Assembly (NCBI GenBank): GCA_023131215.1
Contig: JAGLZV010000128.1
Span: 1 to 12,717 of the forward strand
Source of the DNA: Candidatus Methanophagales archaeon
GTDB lineage: Archaea > Halobacteriota > Syntropharchaeia > Alkanophagales > Methanospirareceae
DNA: 12,717 bases
Direction of reading: 5' to 3'
In this document: piece after piece, positions 6,793 to 12,717 of the stretch
Position numbering within the stretch: position 1 is the first letter of the stretch
Layout: each line of letters begins with the position of its first letter
Made by a program: the position numbers and the translations under genes
Notes under the pieces: model-generated
What the model saw: the letters and a program-made list of their open reading frames with translations, nothing else
Databases searched by the model: none
Told to the model about the DNA's origin: nothing

Positions 6793-9123
6793 ATGGAAGA
6801 AGGAGAGAAGAATAGGAACATACGCATTCTCCATTCGGGCGTATTCACGCCTTTGAGGAGGTGGGGGACGAAGTGGAGCTTATGGCCGTGTCATTTTGTC
6901 ACTTCTTGCTGTGGTGTTGAGCTGGCGCATGCTTTTGCATGTGGATTTGACGGTGAGAGATTGGGCACTTTAAATATGGGTATTGCGAGACAGGCGAATT
7001 TTATCATCGTTGAAGGGACGATAACGAGGAAGATGGCGCCTGCACTGAGAATCGTATGGGAGCAGATGCCGGACCCGAAGTTTGTGAATGTGATAGGGGC
7101 ATGTGGTCAGCGAGGTGGAATATTCTGGAACAGCTATAATATAGTTCATCCTTCAGATGTAGTTCCCGTAGATTTCTTTATCCCCGGGTGTCCGATAACA
7201 CCGGAGGGTCTTTTAAGGGGCGTAAGAGCGGTTCAAGAGAAAATAGAGGGTAGGGATAGAACGACGATAGAATTTAAGCACGTAGATTTGCCTTCTGTGG
7301 AAAAAGAGGAACACAGGGTGCCAACCACGCCAAAGATATTTGCTCCAACTCCTGCGATCCGTGTGGACGTGCCAAGGGAAGTAGATTGGGATTTCGGAAA
7401 AGAGGTGGTGAATAATCTAAAAGCTCAACTTGGTGGTCTCTATAATTCCATCGCCATCACCGATAAGAACAGGATAGCAATAAAAACAACGCCGGAGAAC
7501 CTGATGGAGGTTGCGAGGAAGCTAAGCGACTCGATGGGAATCGACCATGTGAAGAATGTGAATGTAATAGATGTAGCACACGAAAGGAAGTTTATAGTTG
7601 AGTATATGGTGTCAGGTTATAGTAAGGAACTTATGCCTGTTATTATAACCATTTTCACGGAAATAGGAAGAGAGACAGAAGCAGAAGCAGAACCGGGATT
7701 CCCAAGCCTTACACCGCTCTGGGAGAGTGCGAATTATTCAGAGCGGGAGATGCACGACTTCTTTGGCGTCTCTTTCGAGGGCAACAAAGGGATGAACGAG
7801 AAGTTCTTACTCGCCCCTGATACGCCGGAGTACCCACTTAGAAAAGATTTCAAAGTGGAAGAGGAACTTTACGTCTTAGAAGAGGGTGTTCCGCTCGCAC
7901 CCACAATTAAGCCACCTGAAGAGCTTACGATGCCTGTTTCAGAAGAAACACTTGACGAAGCTGAGAAGAATGACGAGATGGTCGCCTGTATAGGTCCACA
8001 TCATCCAGGTAGTGGGCATCTAAGGTGGATCATGCGACTGAAAGGAGATGTGATTGTAGAAGTCAATCCTGATCCAGGATACGTTCACAGGTCAATGGAG
8101 AAACTTGCTGAAAACCGACTGTACATCCAGAATGTACCGCTGTTCGAGCGCGCGAACATAAGTGACCCCATAAATATGAACCTTGGATATGTCCGAGCGA
8201 TAGAGAACGCGCTTGGTGTTGAAGTTCCAGAAAGAGCGAAATATTTAAGGACGATAATGGCAGAACTTTCGAGGATAGGTGCATTCTTCTACGATGCCGG
8301 GATATTTTCTCTCTTCACAGGGCATTCAACCGGATTCATGTATGTATGGGCGATAAGGGAAATGATTCTTGAAGCGATAGTAAGAATGACCGGGTCGAGA
8401 TGTACCCCCTCTTTTATCATTCCAGGCGGAATAAGAAGAGATATTTCTGATGACGTTCTTGAGCTTACGAGAAACTTCACTTTCGCAATTGATACGAGGC
8501 TGCGGAAGTTTGAGGATATTTTTGTGACCAATCCAGTATTTATAGCGAGAACAAAGGGGGTTGGTGTGCTGACGAGGGAGGATGCGATAAGGTGTGGGAT
8601 TGTGGGTCCTTTCTTAAGGGCGTCCGGAGTCGAATACGACATAAGAAAAGCGGAGCCTTACGAAGTTTACGACCAGCTTGACTGGGAAGCGACGACAGGC
8701 GATGCTGGCGACTGTCTTGGAAGGTTCCTCGGCAGGTTAGAGGAGATAAAGCAAAGCGTGGGTATCGTGAGACAGGCAGTAGATGCAGTGAAAGGGATGC
8801 CAAGAGGGAATGTCATAAGTGAAGAAATCCTCGGTGAATATAAGGAAGTTTCGGATGACATAAGAGGATACTTCTTCAGAGTTTATGGCAATCTGGTTCT
8901 CCCGAAAGGCGAATGGACTTCCATCACGGAAGCTTCAAGGGGCACACTGCTGTACTCAATTATAAGCGATGGCGAGTCAAATGTTCCTTATCGTGTCAGG
9001 GTTGTAACTCCATGCTGGATGAATTTAAGAGGAATTATAGAAGCATCAAAAGGAGAAAGAGTAGCGGATTTCTGGACAGTTTACGGAAGTTTTGGATACT
9101 TCCCACCAGAAGCAGATAGATAG
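6793..9123 (+). CDS. Fused subunit B-C-D of the F420H2 dehydrogenase peripheral arm
   Basis: Single polypeptide of 776 residues that joins three complex-I subunits. Residues 1-155 are NuoB-like, with the ligands of the terminal 4Fe-4S cluster N2: C39-C40 in SCCGVE, C104 in GACGQRGG and C133 in PGCP (GCPI instead of GCPP). Residues about 195-355 are NuoC-like, ending in the signature FPSLTPLWESANYSEREMHD and PLRKDF. Residues about 395-776 are NuoD-like: GPHHPGSGHLR (401-411), PGYVHRSMEKLAENRLYIQ with the quinone-site tyrosine at Y444, EVPERAKYLRTIMAELSRI (477-495), GVEYDIRKAEPY (612-623) and the intact end GSFGYFPPEADR. Linkers near 160-195 and 356-395 are acidic and proline-rich. The first block of D departs from GPQHPSTHG. 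No frameshift is seen. The start has a weak gagaag site. It forms the electron path from I to the membrane carrier. Confidence 0.95.
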   Translation: MEEGEKNRNIRILHSGVFTPLRRWGTKWSLWPCHFVTSCCGVELAHAFACGFDGERLGTLNMGIARQANFIIVEGTITRKMAPALRIVWEQMPDPKFVNVIGACGQRGGIFWNSYNIVHPSDVVPVDFFIPGCPITPEGLLRGVRAVQEKIEGRDRTTIEFKHVDLPSVEKEEHRVPTTPKIFAPTPAIRVDVPREVDWDFGKEVVNNLKAQLGGLYNSIAITDKNRIAIKTTPENLMEVARKLSDSMGIDHVKNVNVIDVAHERKFIVEYMVSGYSKELMPVIITIFTEIGRETEAEAEPGFPSLTPLWESANYSEREMHDFFGVSFEGNKGMNEKFLLAPDTPEYPLRKDFKVEEELYVLEEGVPLAPTIKPPEELTMPVSEETLDEAEKNDEMVACIGPHHPGSGHLRWIMRLKGDVIVEVNPDPGYVHRSMEKLAENRLYIQNVPLFERANISDPINMNLGYVRAIENALGVEVPERAKYLRTIMAELSRIGAFFYDAGIFSLFTGHSTGFMYVWAIREMILEAIVRMTGSRCTPSFIIPGGIRRDISDDVLELTRNFTFAIDTRLRKFEDIFVTNPVFIARTKGVGVLTREDAIRCGIVGPFLRASGVEYDIRKAEPYEVYDQLDWEATTGDAGDCLGRFLGRLEEIKQSVGIVRQAVDAVKGMPRGNVISEEILGEYKEVSDDIRGYFFRVYGNLVLPKGEWTSITEASRGTLLYSIISDGESNVPYRVRVVTPCWMNLRGIIEASKGERVADFWTVYGSFGYFPPEADR

Positions 9124-9135
9124 GAGAAGAAAAAA

Positions 9136-10266
9136 ATGATTGACATAAATAGCATCATAAGCGAAATGACGACCGAGGGCAGTCAGGTGATAATCCCTCT
9201 TATACAGCAGATGTTGGGCTTATTGCCCGATATCCCGATGATAAAATTAATGGTTTCGTTTATCCTCTGGAAACCGATTTTCGCAGCACTAATTTGCCCG
9301 GGTTTCTCAACTTTGGGCATATTGCTGCTCTTTTTCCCATGGATAGAGCGTAAACTATGTGCGAGGATACAGTGGCGGGTGGGACCACGAGAAGTAGTGC
9401 GGTGGTTAGGAGGTATAATCCAGTTACTTGCAGACACGCTGAAATTTATTTTCCAGGAAGTGATAATACATAAAGATGCACATAAATTTTATTTCTTGCA
9501 GTTCCCACTCCTCACATTTATACCCGCACTACTTCCTATCCTATTCGTTAACATAGCGAGTGCAGATGCAGAGTACCCTCTCGTTGCGATACAAAGCCCA
9601 TACGCGATACAAATAATGCTGGCATTAATATGTTTGTTCCCGGTGTTCATCTTAGGCATGGGCTGGGCTTCTAACAGCCGATACGCTTTTATAGGCACTG
9701 TTAGAGAAGCTTTTATGTATTTCGCTTACGAGGTTCCATTCATAATAGCAGTTCTTGCAATGATTATTCTGTTTGGAACATCTGGCTCTGTGGCAATAAC
9801 TGAGTGGCAAAGCACCTGGTGGAGGTGGGGGATTATCTGCAATCCTTTTGCTGCACTCGCTTTCTTTATCGGTAGTGCGATGGCGACGTCGAGGTTGCCC
9901 TTTGAAATACCGGAAGCGGACCAGGAAGTAGCGTTTGGACCTTTTGTTGAGTATTCGGGCATTGGGTTCGGGCTTGTGTACATAGTGTGCTATGAAAAGA
10001 TGTACGTTCTGTCGGCGCTTATGACTATGTTATTCCTCGGTGGAGGGAATGGGCCTTATATAGCGCCTCTTGGTGACCTTTCTGGGGCTGTATGGTTCTT
10101 GTTAAAAACCATTATAGTTATGACTACGTTGGCTATTCTTCGCCCTATATATCCAAGGTATAGACTTGACCAGGGTTTAGGGATGGGATGGAGTGCAATA
10201 TTATTTTTAGCTCTAATTGCACTCGTATTGTCTATAATAATGAGATCTGTGGGGATGGTACTATGA
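9136..10266 (+). CDS. fqoH: F420H2 dehydrogenase membrane subunit H
   Basis: NuoH/FpoH homologue of 376 residues with about eight membrane helices. It anchors the peripheral arm and forms much of the quinone chamber. Conserved blocks are WIERKLCARIQWRVGP (69-84), IIQLLADTLKFIFQE (94-108), GWASNSRYAFIGTVREAF...YEVP (176-201) and ATSRLPFEIPEADQEVAFG...EYSG (250-275), which carries the acidic loop facing the cavity. The usual RxGPNxVGP reads RVGPREVVRW, a local variation. The N-terminus is about 35 residues longer than the common start and may form an extra amphipathic or membrane stretch. A ggag site lies 10 bases upstream of the ATG, 12 bp after the BCD stop. The stop overlaps the I start (ATGA). 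Confidence 0.94.
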   Translation: MIDINSIISEMTTEGSQVIIPLIQQMLGLLPDIPMIKLMVSFILWKPIFAALICPGFSTLGILLLFFPWIERKLCARIQWRVGPREVVRWLGGIIQLLADTLKFIFQEVIIHKDAHKFYFLQFPLLTFIPALLPILFVNIASADAEYPLVAIQSPYAIQIMLALICLFPVFILGMGWASNSRYAFIGTVREAFMYFAYEVPFIIAVLAMIILFGTSGSVAITEWQSTWWRWGIICNPFAALAFFIGSAMATSRLPFEIPEADQEVAFGPFVEYSGIGFGLVYIVCYEKMYVLSALMTMLFLGGGNGPYIAPLGDLSGAVWFLLKTIIVMTTLAILRPIYPRYRLDQGLGMGWSAILFLALIALVLSIIMRSVGMVL

Positions 10267-10991
10267 AAAAAGTAGCAGTTCCAGAATACCGGGTGGGAGA
10301 GAAGGTAAAACTTCATGCACGTGCCATAGGGACAGCTATGGTAGAGTCAGTATATCCGAAGACAGTAACTACGCAATATCCGAGGGAAAGGAAGAAGATG
10401 CCTGATAATTTCAGAGGGTATATTTTGTTCGAGGTGGATAAATGCATAAGTTGTTTTCAATGCGCTTTTGTTTGCCCTGCAAATGCAGTAAGGGCGAAGG
10501 AAGCGCCGAATGGGAGATATTATCCCACGATAGATTATGCAAAGTGTATTTTCTGCCATTTCTGCATTGATTCCTGCTCTGGCGGTGCACTAAAAACAAC
10601 AAAGATTCATGACGTAGCTTATAAGGATATGGACGAGATGCTCACGCTTACCGAAGAAATGATTGAACCACCGGAGATAATTCGAGAGGACAAAAAGTCG
10701 GTGGAGTACTTGATAGACGAGAAGGATTTGCATTTGAAGAGGGTGCGAGAGGTAGATACTCTTTTTGTCGCAGTCACACCACCGGTGGAGATACCGATGG
10801 TGAGTCAGTGCATAGACAGGGCGAACTGTATTGGATGTCGGGTTTGCGAGGAGGTATGTGAAAGCGGAGCAATTTCTTCTTCGGCTGAGAATGGCGTGTT
10901 GAAAATGAAAATAGACACAGATAAATGCACGGGCTGTGGATTGTGCGTTAAGGAGTGTTCAATGCAGATATTGAGGCTTGTGAGGAAGTGA
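10263..10991 (+). CDS. fqoI: Subunit I with four 4Fe-4S motifs
   Basis: Protein of 242 residues. The N-terminal half is a clear NuoI/FpoI: TTQYPRERKKMPDNFRGY (36-53), then two CxxCxxCxxxC motifs at C61/64/67/71 and C95/98/101/105 (the second lacks the usual proline, reading SCSGG). This is where a normal subunit I ends. Here an acidic linker (about 118-180, DEMLTLTEEMIEPPE) leads to a second ferredoxin-like pair at C189/192/195/199 and C222/225/228/232, so four 4Fe-4S clusters are predicted. It should carry electrons from F to cluster N2 in BCD. The ATG at 10263 overlaps the H stop; the in-frame upstream codons are inside H and are not used. The stop overlaps the F start. Confidence 0.92.
   Translation: MKKVAVPEYRVGEKVKLHARAIGTAMVESVYPKTVTTQYPRERKKMPDNFRGYILFEVDKCISCFQCAFVCPANAVRAKEAPNGRYYPTIDYAKCIFCHFCIDSCSGGALKTTKIHDVAYKDMDEMLTLTEEMIEPPEIIREDKKSVEYLIDEKDLHLKRVREVDTLFVAVTPPVEIPMVSQCIDRANCIGCRVCEEVCESGAISSSAENGVLKMKIDTDKCTGCGLCVKECSMQILRLVRK
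10982..10987 (+). promoter_or_regulatory. Ribosome binding site deciding the F start
   Basis: The sequence gaggaa lies in the last codons of I, 3 bases before the ATG at 10991 and 9 before the next in-frame ATG at 10997. Together with the TGATG stop-start overlap it supports a start at 10991 or 10997 rather than the longer frame from 10955. Confidence 0.5.
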
Positions 10992-12031
10992 TGGAAATGG
11001 CAGCAATAGCAATAGGAGAATCGGAATGGGAAGTAGCGGTTCCTGATAAACCGTTAAAGGACAAATTGTATTTTGAGAATCTGAAATCTGTAGTTATAGA
11101 TACGAATTTATGCAGCCGGTGTTTGACATGCGCAGCGATATGCCCCGGAGGGATAACAGTAGTAGAAAATAAAGTAGATTTTCCGGATTATGAGGATAAA
11201 TGTCTTGACTGCGGCGCCTGTGTGCGGGTGTGCCCGAGGTTTGTTTATGAACCAAAAAGTGGTTTGGGCTCCTACATAGATTTCATCGCTGGGCGGTCAA
11301 AGCGGTTCGCAGGGCAGGATGGAGCGATGGTGACGGAACTCATAGTTTCCGCAATAGAGATGGGGATGATAGACCGAGGTTTGTTCGCAGGTAGGGACGA
11401 GAAATGGGCAACCGAGATGTTCCACGTGCGAGAGCCCGAACAGCTTGCGATTACCACGCTCGGAGGCACGAAATACACGTTTGCGGATGTGCTTCCGGAG
11501 TTGAAGAAAGCGGTAATGTTCACCAAGCGAGGTGTGGGTGTTGTCGGAACGCCCTGCATCGTTTCCGGCATCAGAAAACTGCAGCAGGAGTTCCCCCTTT
11601 TCCGTGAGCGCGTAAAACTCGTTGTGGGTTTGTTCTGCACTGAGAATTTTCATTACGGCGATATTTCGAAATTCCTGCAAGAAAAAGGTGTTGATTTCGA
11701 TAAGTTAATCAAGACGGACATAACCAAAGGTAAGTTCATCGCTACTATGACCGATGGTGAAGTGAAATTCAAGGTGAAAGAAGTAGAAGAGATAGTTGCA
11801 AGTGGCTGCAATGTTTGTACGGACTTCACTGCACTTAAAAGCGATGCGAGTGTGGGTAGCGTAGGCAGTGCCGCTGGATTTTCAACGATGATTGTGCGTG
11901 AAGAGAATGCAAAAGAAATCATAGGTTACATCAAGGAGAAAGGATATGCGGATTTCGACGAAGCAACGCCAGAGGAACTGGATTATCTTATTAATCTCAA
12001 AAAGGGAAGGGAGAAGAATATTAAAAAATAA
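10991..12031 (+). CDS. fqoF: F420H2-oxidising subunit F (FqoF/FpoF, FrhB family)
   Basis: Protein of 346 residues, close to the usual FpoF/FqoF length. It oxidises reduced F420 with bound FAD and is the electron entry point of the complex. A ferredoxin domain comes first, with CxxCxxCxxxCP at C41/44/47/51 and C71/74/77/81. The F420 hydrogenase/dehydrogenase beta-subunit domains follow: GRSKRFAGQDGAMVTELI (101-118), VVGTPCIVSGIRKLQ (184-198), GLFCTENF (213-220), GCNVCTDFTALKSDASVGSVGS (272-293) and FSTMIVR. These are the blocks shared by FrhB, FpoF and FqoF, and C189, C216, C273 and C276 are typical. Its place directly after I, with overlapping stop and start, argues that it is a dedicated subunit and not a free F420H2:ferredoxin enzyme. 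Confidence 0.94.
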   Translation: MEMAAIAIGESEWEVAVPDKPLKDKLYFENLKSVVIDTNLCSRCLTCAAICPGGITVVENKVDFPDYEDKCLDCGACVRVCPRFVYEPKSGLGSYIDFIAGRSKRFAGQDGAMVTELIVSAIEMGMIDRGLFAGRDEKWATEMFHVREPEQLAITTLGGTKYTFADVLPELKKAVMFTKRGVGVVGTPCIVSGIRKLQQEFPLFRERVKLVVGLFCTENFHYGDISKFLQEKGVDFDKLIKTDITKGKFIATMTDGEVKFKVKEVEEIVASGCNVCTDFTALKSDASVGSVGSAAGFSTMIVREENAKEIIGYIKEKGYADFDEATPEELDYLINLKKGREKNIKK

Positions 12032-12032
12032 A
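12016..12032 (-). terminator. T-rich tract after the convergent gene
   Basis: On the - strand the bases just after the TAG stop at 12033 read tttattttttaatattc. A T-rich run like this is the usual form of an archaeal intrinsic terminator. It lies inside the end of subunit F, so both transcripts would overlap at their ends. No comparable run is seen on the + strand immediately after 12031. Confidence 0.35.
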
Positions 12033-12467
12033 CTACAATAGGTGCAACTTCTTCTTAATCCCCTTCAATCCTGCTTCATCCAATTGTAGCATATCCACTA
12101 TCTGTGACTCCGGATAGTTTTCTATAAATAGCCAGATAAATTCTTCTTCCAAATGTGATAACTTTTCTTCTTTGATGAGTTCGCCGAGTTTTTCTACTTT
12201 TCGCTTTATGTCCTTCATGAACGTGCCTATGCGTACCGGTTTAACCTGTGCTAAGTGCCTCTGCTTGGTGCCCGCCTTCGGATAGCCAAAAGTGTTTAAT
12301 GTACGACCTATCGAATTGAATTTTAGCAAGGGTAAACCCTCTTCGGCTCGGCGTGCGTTTTCTTCTTCATATATCTCTTCTGCGGACATGCCTTCTTCAC
12401 GATTTAACCGCTCTATGTAACGGTTCATCCAATGTTGTGGTTTTACTACTTCTTTCGCTTTTCCCAT
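12033..12467 (-). CDS. Uncharacterised soluble protein with a possible C-terminal helix-turn-helix
   Basis: Protein of 144 residues, rich in Lys and Glu, with no signal peptide or membrane segment. I do not recognise the family. The first half (MGKAKEVVKPQHWMNRYIERL...GMSAEEIYEEENARRAEEGLP) is charged and probably helical. The middle has a glycine/proline stretch (RTLNTFGYPKAGTKQRHL). The last 45 residues (KLSHLEEEFIWLFIENYPESQIVDMLQLDEAGLKGIKKKL) resemble the spacing of a sigma-region-4/LuxR-type HTH, with hydrophobic positions around ESQIVDMLQLDEAGLKGI. A DNA-binding role is inferred only. The ATG at 12467 is preceded by taggag 12 bases upstream and a TATA box. It is convergent with subunit F, with one base between the stops. 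Confidence 0.75.
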   Translation of the reverse strand: MGKAKEVVKPQHWMNRYIERLNREEGMSAEEIYEEENARRAEEGLPLLKFNSIGRTLNTFGYPKAGTKQRHLAQVKPVRIGTFMKDIKRKVEKLGELIKEEKLSHLEEEFIWLFIENYPESQIVDMLQLDEAGLKGIKKKLHLL

Positions 12468-12505
12468 TTTTTTCCGCTTCTCCTATTTCACATTCTTATA
12501 ATGGG

Positions 12506-12515
12506 TTATATAAAG
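12506..12515 (-). promoter_or_regulatory. TATA box of the convergent gene
   Basis: On the - strand this reads ctttatataa, close to the TTTATATA consensus of methanogen and Archaeoglobus promoters. A start site about 26 bases downstream falls near 12485, a purine-rich stretch just before or within the taggag ribosome site. That leaves a leader of about 18 bases before the ATG at 12467. A second AT-rich stretch (tatttatattta, 12521-12532) is a weaker alternative. Confidence 0.5.
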
Positions 12516-12559
12516 TTTGCTAAATATAAATATGCACGGCACTTACAAGAAAATAAATT

Positions 12560-12577
12560 ATTGACACCGATTAACGC
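12560..12577 (+). repeat. Truncated copy of the 10-bp-unit repeat
   Basis: The sequence attgacaccgattaacgc matches the left arm of the element at 110-195: gacaccgattaacgc against gacacagattaacgc at 109-123, 14 of 15 bases, same orientation. The match stops at 12577, where a GC hairpin and the intron end follow, so the rest of the element is missing or displaced. Confidence 0.6.
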
Positions 12578-12579
12578 TT

Positions 12580-12594
12580 GTGGGCTCTGCCCAC
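12580..12594. repeat. GC-rich inverted repeat next to the intron 3' end
   Basis: The sequence gtgggctctgcccac forms a perfect 6-bp stem with a 3-base loop. It lies one base outside the inferred 3' splice junction, in the 3' exon of the group II intron. No T-run follows on either strand, so it is not a classical terminator. It may be part of the intron's target site. Confidence 0.55.
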
Positions 12595-12597
12595 GGT

Positions 12598-12630
12598 AGA
12601 GTAGGAGGAGGTCTTTCGACCTCCGTCCCC
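12598..12630 (-). ncRNA. Group II intron domain VI
   Basis: On the - strand ggaggtc-gaaa-gacctcc (12624-12607) forms a perfect 7-bp stem with a GAAA tetraloop, flanked by ggggac on the 5' side and tcctactctac on the 3' side. The adenosine in tcctactc, about 7 bases from the intron end, is the likely branch point. Typical of bacterial-type group II introns. Confidence 0.75.
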
Positions 12631-12635
12631 TCATC

Positions 12636-12668
12636 GAACCGCACGTACGGATTTCCCGTATACGGCTC
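12636..12668 (-). ncRNA. Group II intron domain V
   Basis: A 33-base hairpin starts GAGCCGTATACGG and ends CGTGCGGTTC on the - strand. It has the AGC catalytic triad at positions 2-4, G1-C33 and the following lower-stem pairs (with G-U wobbles at G3 and T7), a two-base CG bulge, and an upper stem closed by a GAAAT loop. Canonical domain V is 34 bases with a GNRA loop, so this one is a base shorter in the loop region. Confidence 0.85.
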
Positions 12669-12717
12669 TCCTTTGGCGTTGCCCCATTGCAGGGAGTGAG
12701 ATTTTCACCACGCAGGG

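Larger units (their letters stand above)
12596..12717 (-). mobile_element. Group II intron, 3' end (continues past the right edge)
   Basis: On the - strand the sequence holds a domain V hairpin followed by a domain VI hairpin and a YAY-type end (ctctac) at about 12596. Upstream (12669-12717) is the segment that normally joins the maturase region to domain V, ending in aaagga. The reverse transcriptase itself would lie beyond the window. Orientation is opposite to the respiratory operon. The exact 3' junction could be 12595 or 12596. Archaeal group II introns of bacterial origin are well known in Methanosarcina and related lineages, so its presence fits the host type. No complete open reading frame of the intron protein is visible here. 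Confidence 0.85.

Noticed and set aside
8289..8642. Antisense open frame of 117 codons within the BCD gene
   Set aside because: It overlaps the conserved NuoD part completely and has no recognisable motif or promoter.
10188..10262. N-terminal extension of subunit I inside the H gene
   Set aside because: These codons overlap the conserved end of H. The ATG at 10263 in an ATGA overlap gives a normal NuoI N-terminus.
11272..11680. Two overlapping antisense frames (122 and 127 codons) within subunit F
   Set aside because: Both are opposite conserved FrhB-family blocks. The overlapping frames show that they reflect codon bias of the sense gene.
12580..12594. GC hairpin as a rho-independent terminator
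   Set aside because: No run of T residues follows on either strand, and no gene ends just upstream on the + strand.
12633..12717. Short - strand frame running through domain V as the end of a maturase
   Set aside because: It reads into the catalytic RNA domain and shows no maturase or HNH motif; intron proteins normally end upstream of domain V.

Overview
The window is almost entirely one archaeal operon, from about 302 to 12031 on the + strand. It encodes a complex-I-like, F420H2-oxidising respiratory complex of the Fpo/Fqo type. The gene order is J-K-M-L-N-A-(YIP1-like gene)-BCD fusion-H-I-F. From memory, apart from the extra gene and the wider fusion, this matches the fqo cluster of Archaeoglobus fulgidus. 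The NADH-input subunits NuoE, F and G are absent. The last gene is instead an FqoF/FpoF-type protein of the F420-hydrogenase beta-subunit family. F420 use, TATA-like boxes instead of -35/-10 promoters and about 45% GC by eye point to an anaerobic euryarchaeon. ANME-1-like, Syntrophoarchaeum-like or Archaeoglobus-like lineages fit, but this is inference; no rRNA or other marker gene is present.

Layout. 1-300: a possible small CxxC protein reading off the left edge on the - strand, a CG-centred palindrome, an inverted-repeat element built of 10-bp units, and a run of AT-rich hairpins before the operon. 302-6161: membrane subunits J, K, M, L, N and A. 6173-6736: a five-helix YIP1-family membrane protein that is not a known complex-I subunit. 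6793-9123: subunits B, C and D joined in one 776-residue polypeptide. 9136-10266: subunit H. 10263-10991: a subunit I with four instead of two 4Fe-4S motifs. 10991-12031: subunit F. 12033-12467 (-): a convergent uncharacterised protein with a possible C-terminal helix-turn-helix. 12560-12717: a truncated copy of the left-hand repeat, a GC hairpin, and the 3' end (domains V and VI) of a group II intron on the - strand that continues past the right edge.

How the genes work together. F would oxidise F420H2 through FAD and two 4Fe-4S clusters. Electrons would pass through the clusters of I to the N2-type cluster in the B part of BCD, and then to a membrane carrier (menaquinone- or methanophenazine-like) at the B/D/H interface. 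H, A, J, K, N, M and L would couple this to ion translocation. The genes are separated by 0-13 bp or overlap (ATGA, TGATG, TAATG), except for a 56-bp gap before BCD, so translational coupling is likely.

Points that differ from a textbook complex: the B-C-D triple fusion, the doubled ferredoxin content of I, the embedded YIP1-like gene, missing channel lysines in M and N while L keeps its own, altered conserved residues in A, and a changed His-containing loop in D. I see no CRISPR array, defence system or tRNA, and all the main operon genes look intact. The novelty, if any, lies in this modified complex and in the repeat/intron boundary on the right.
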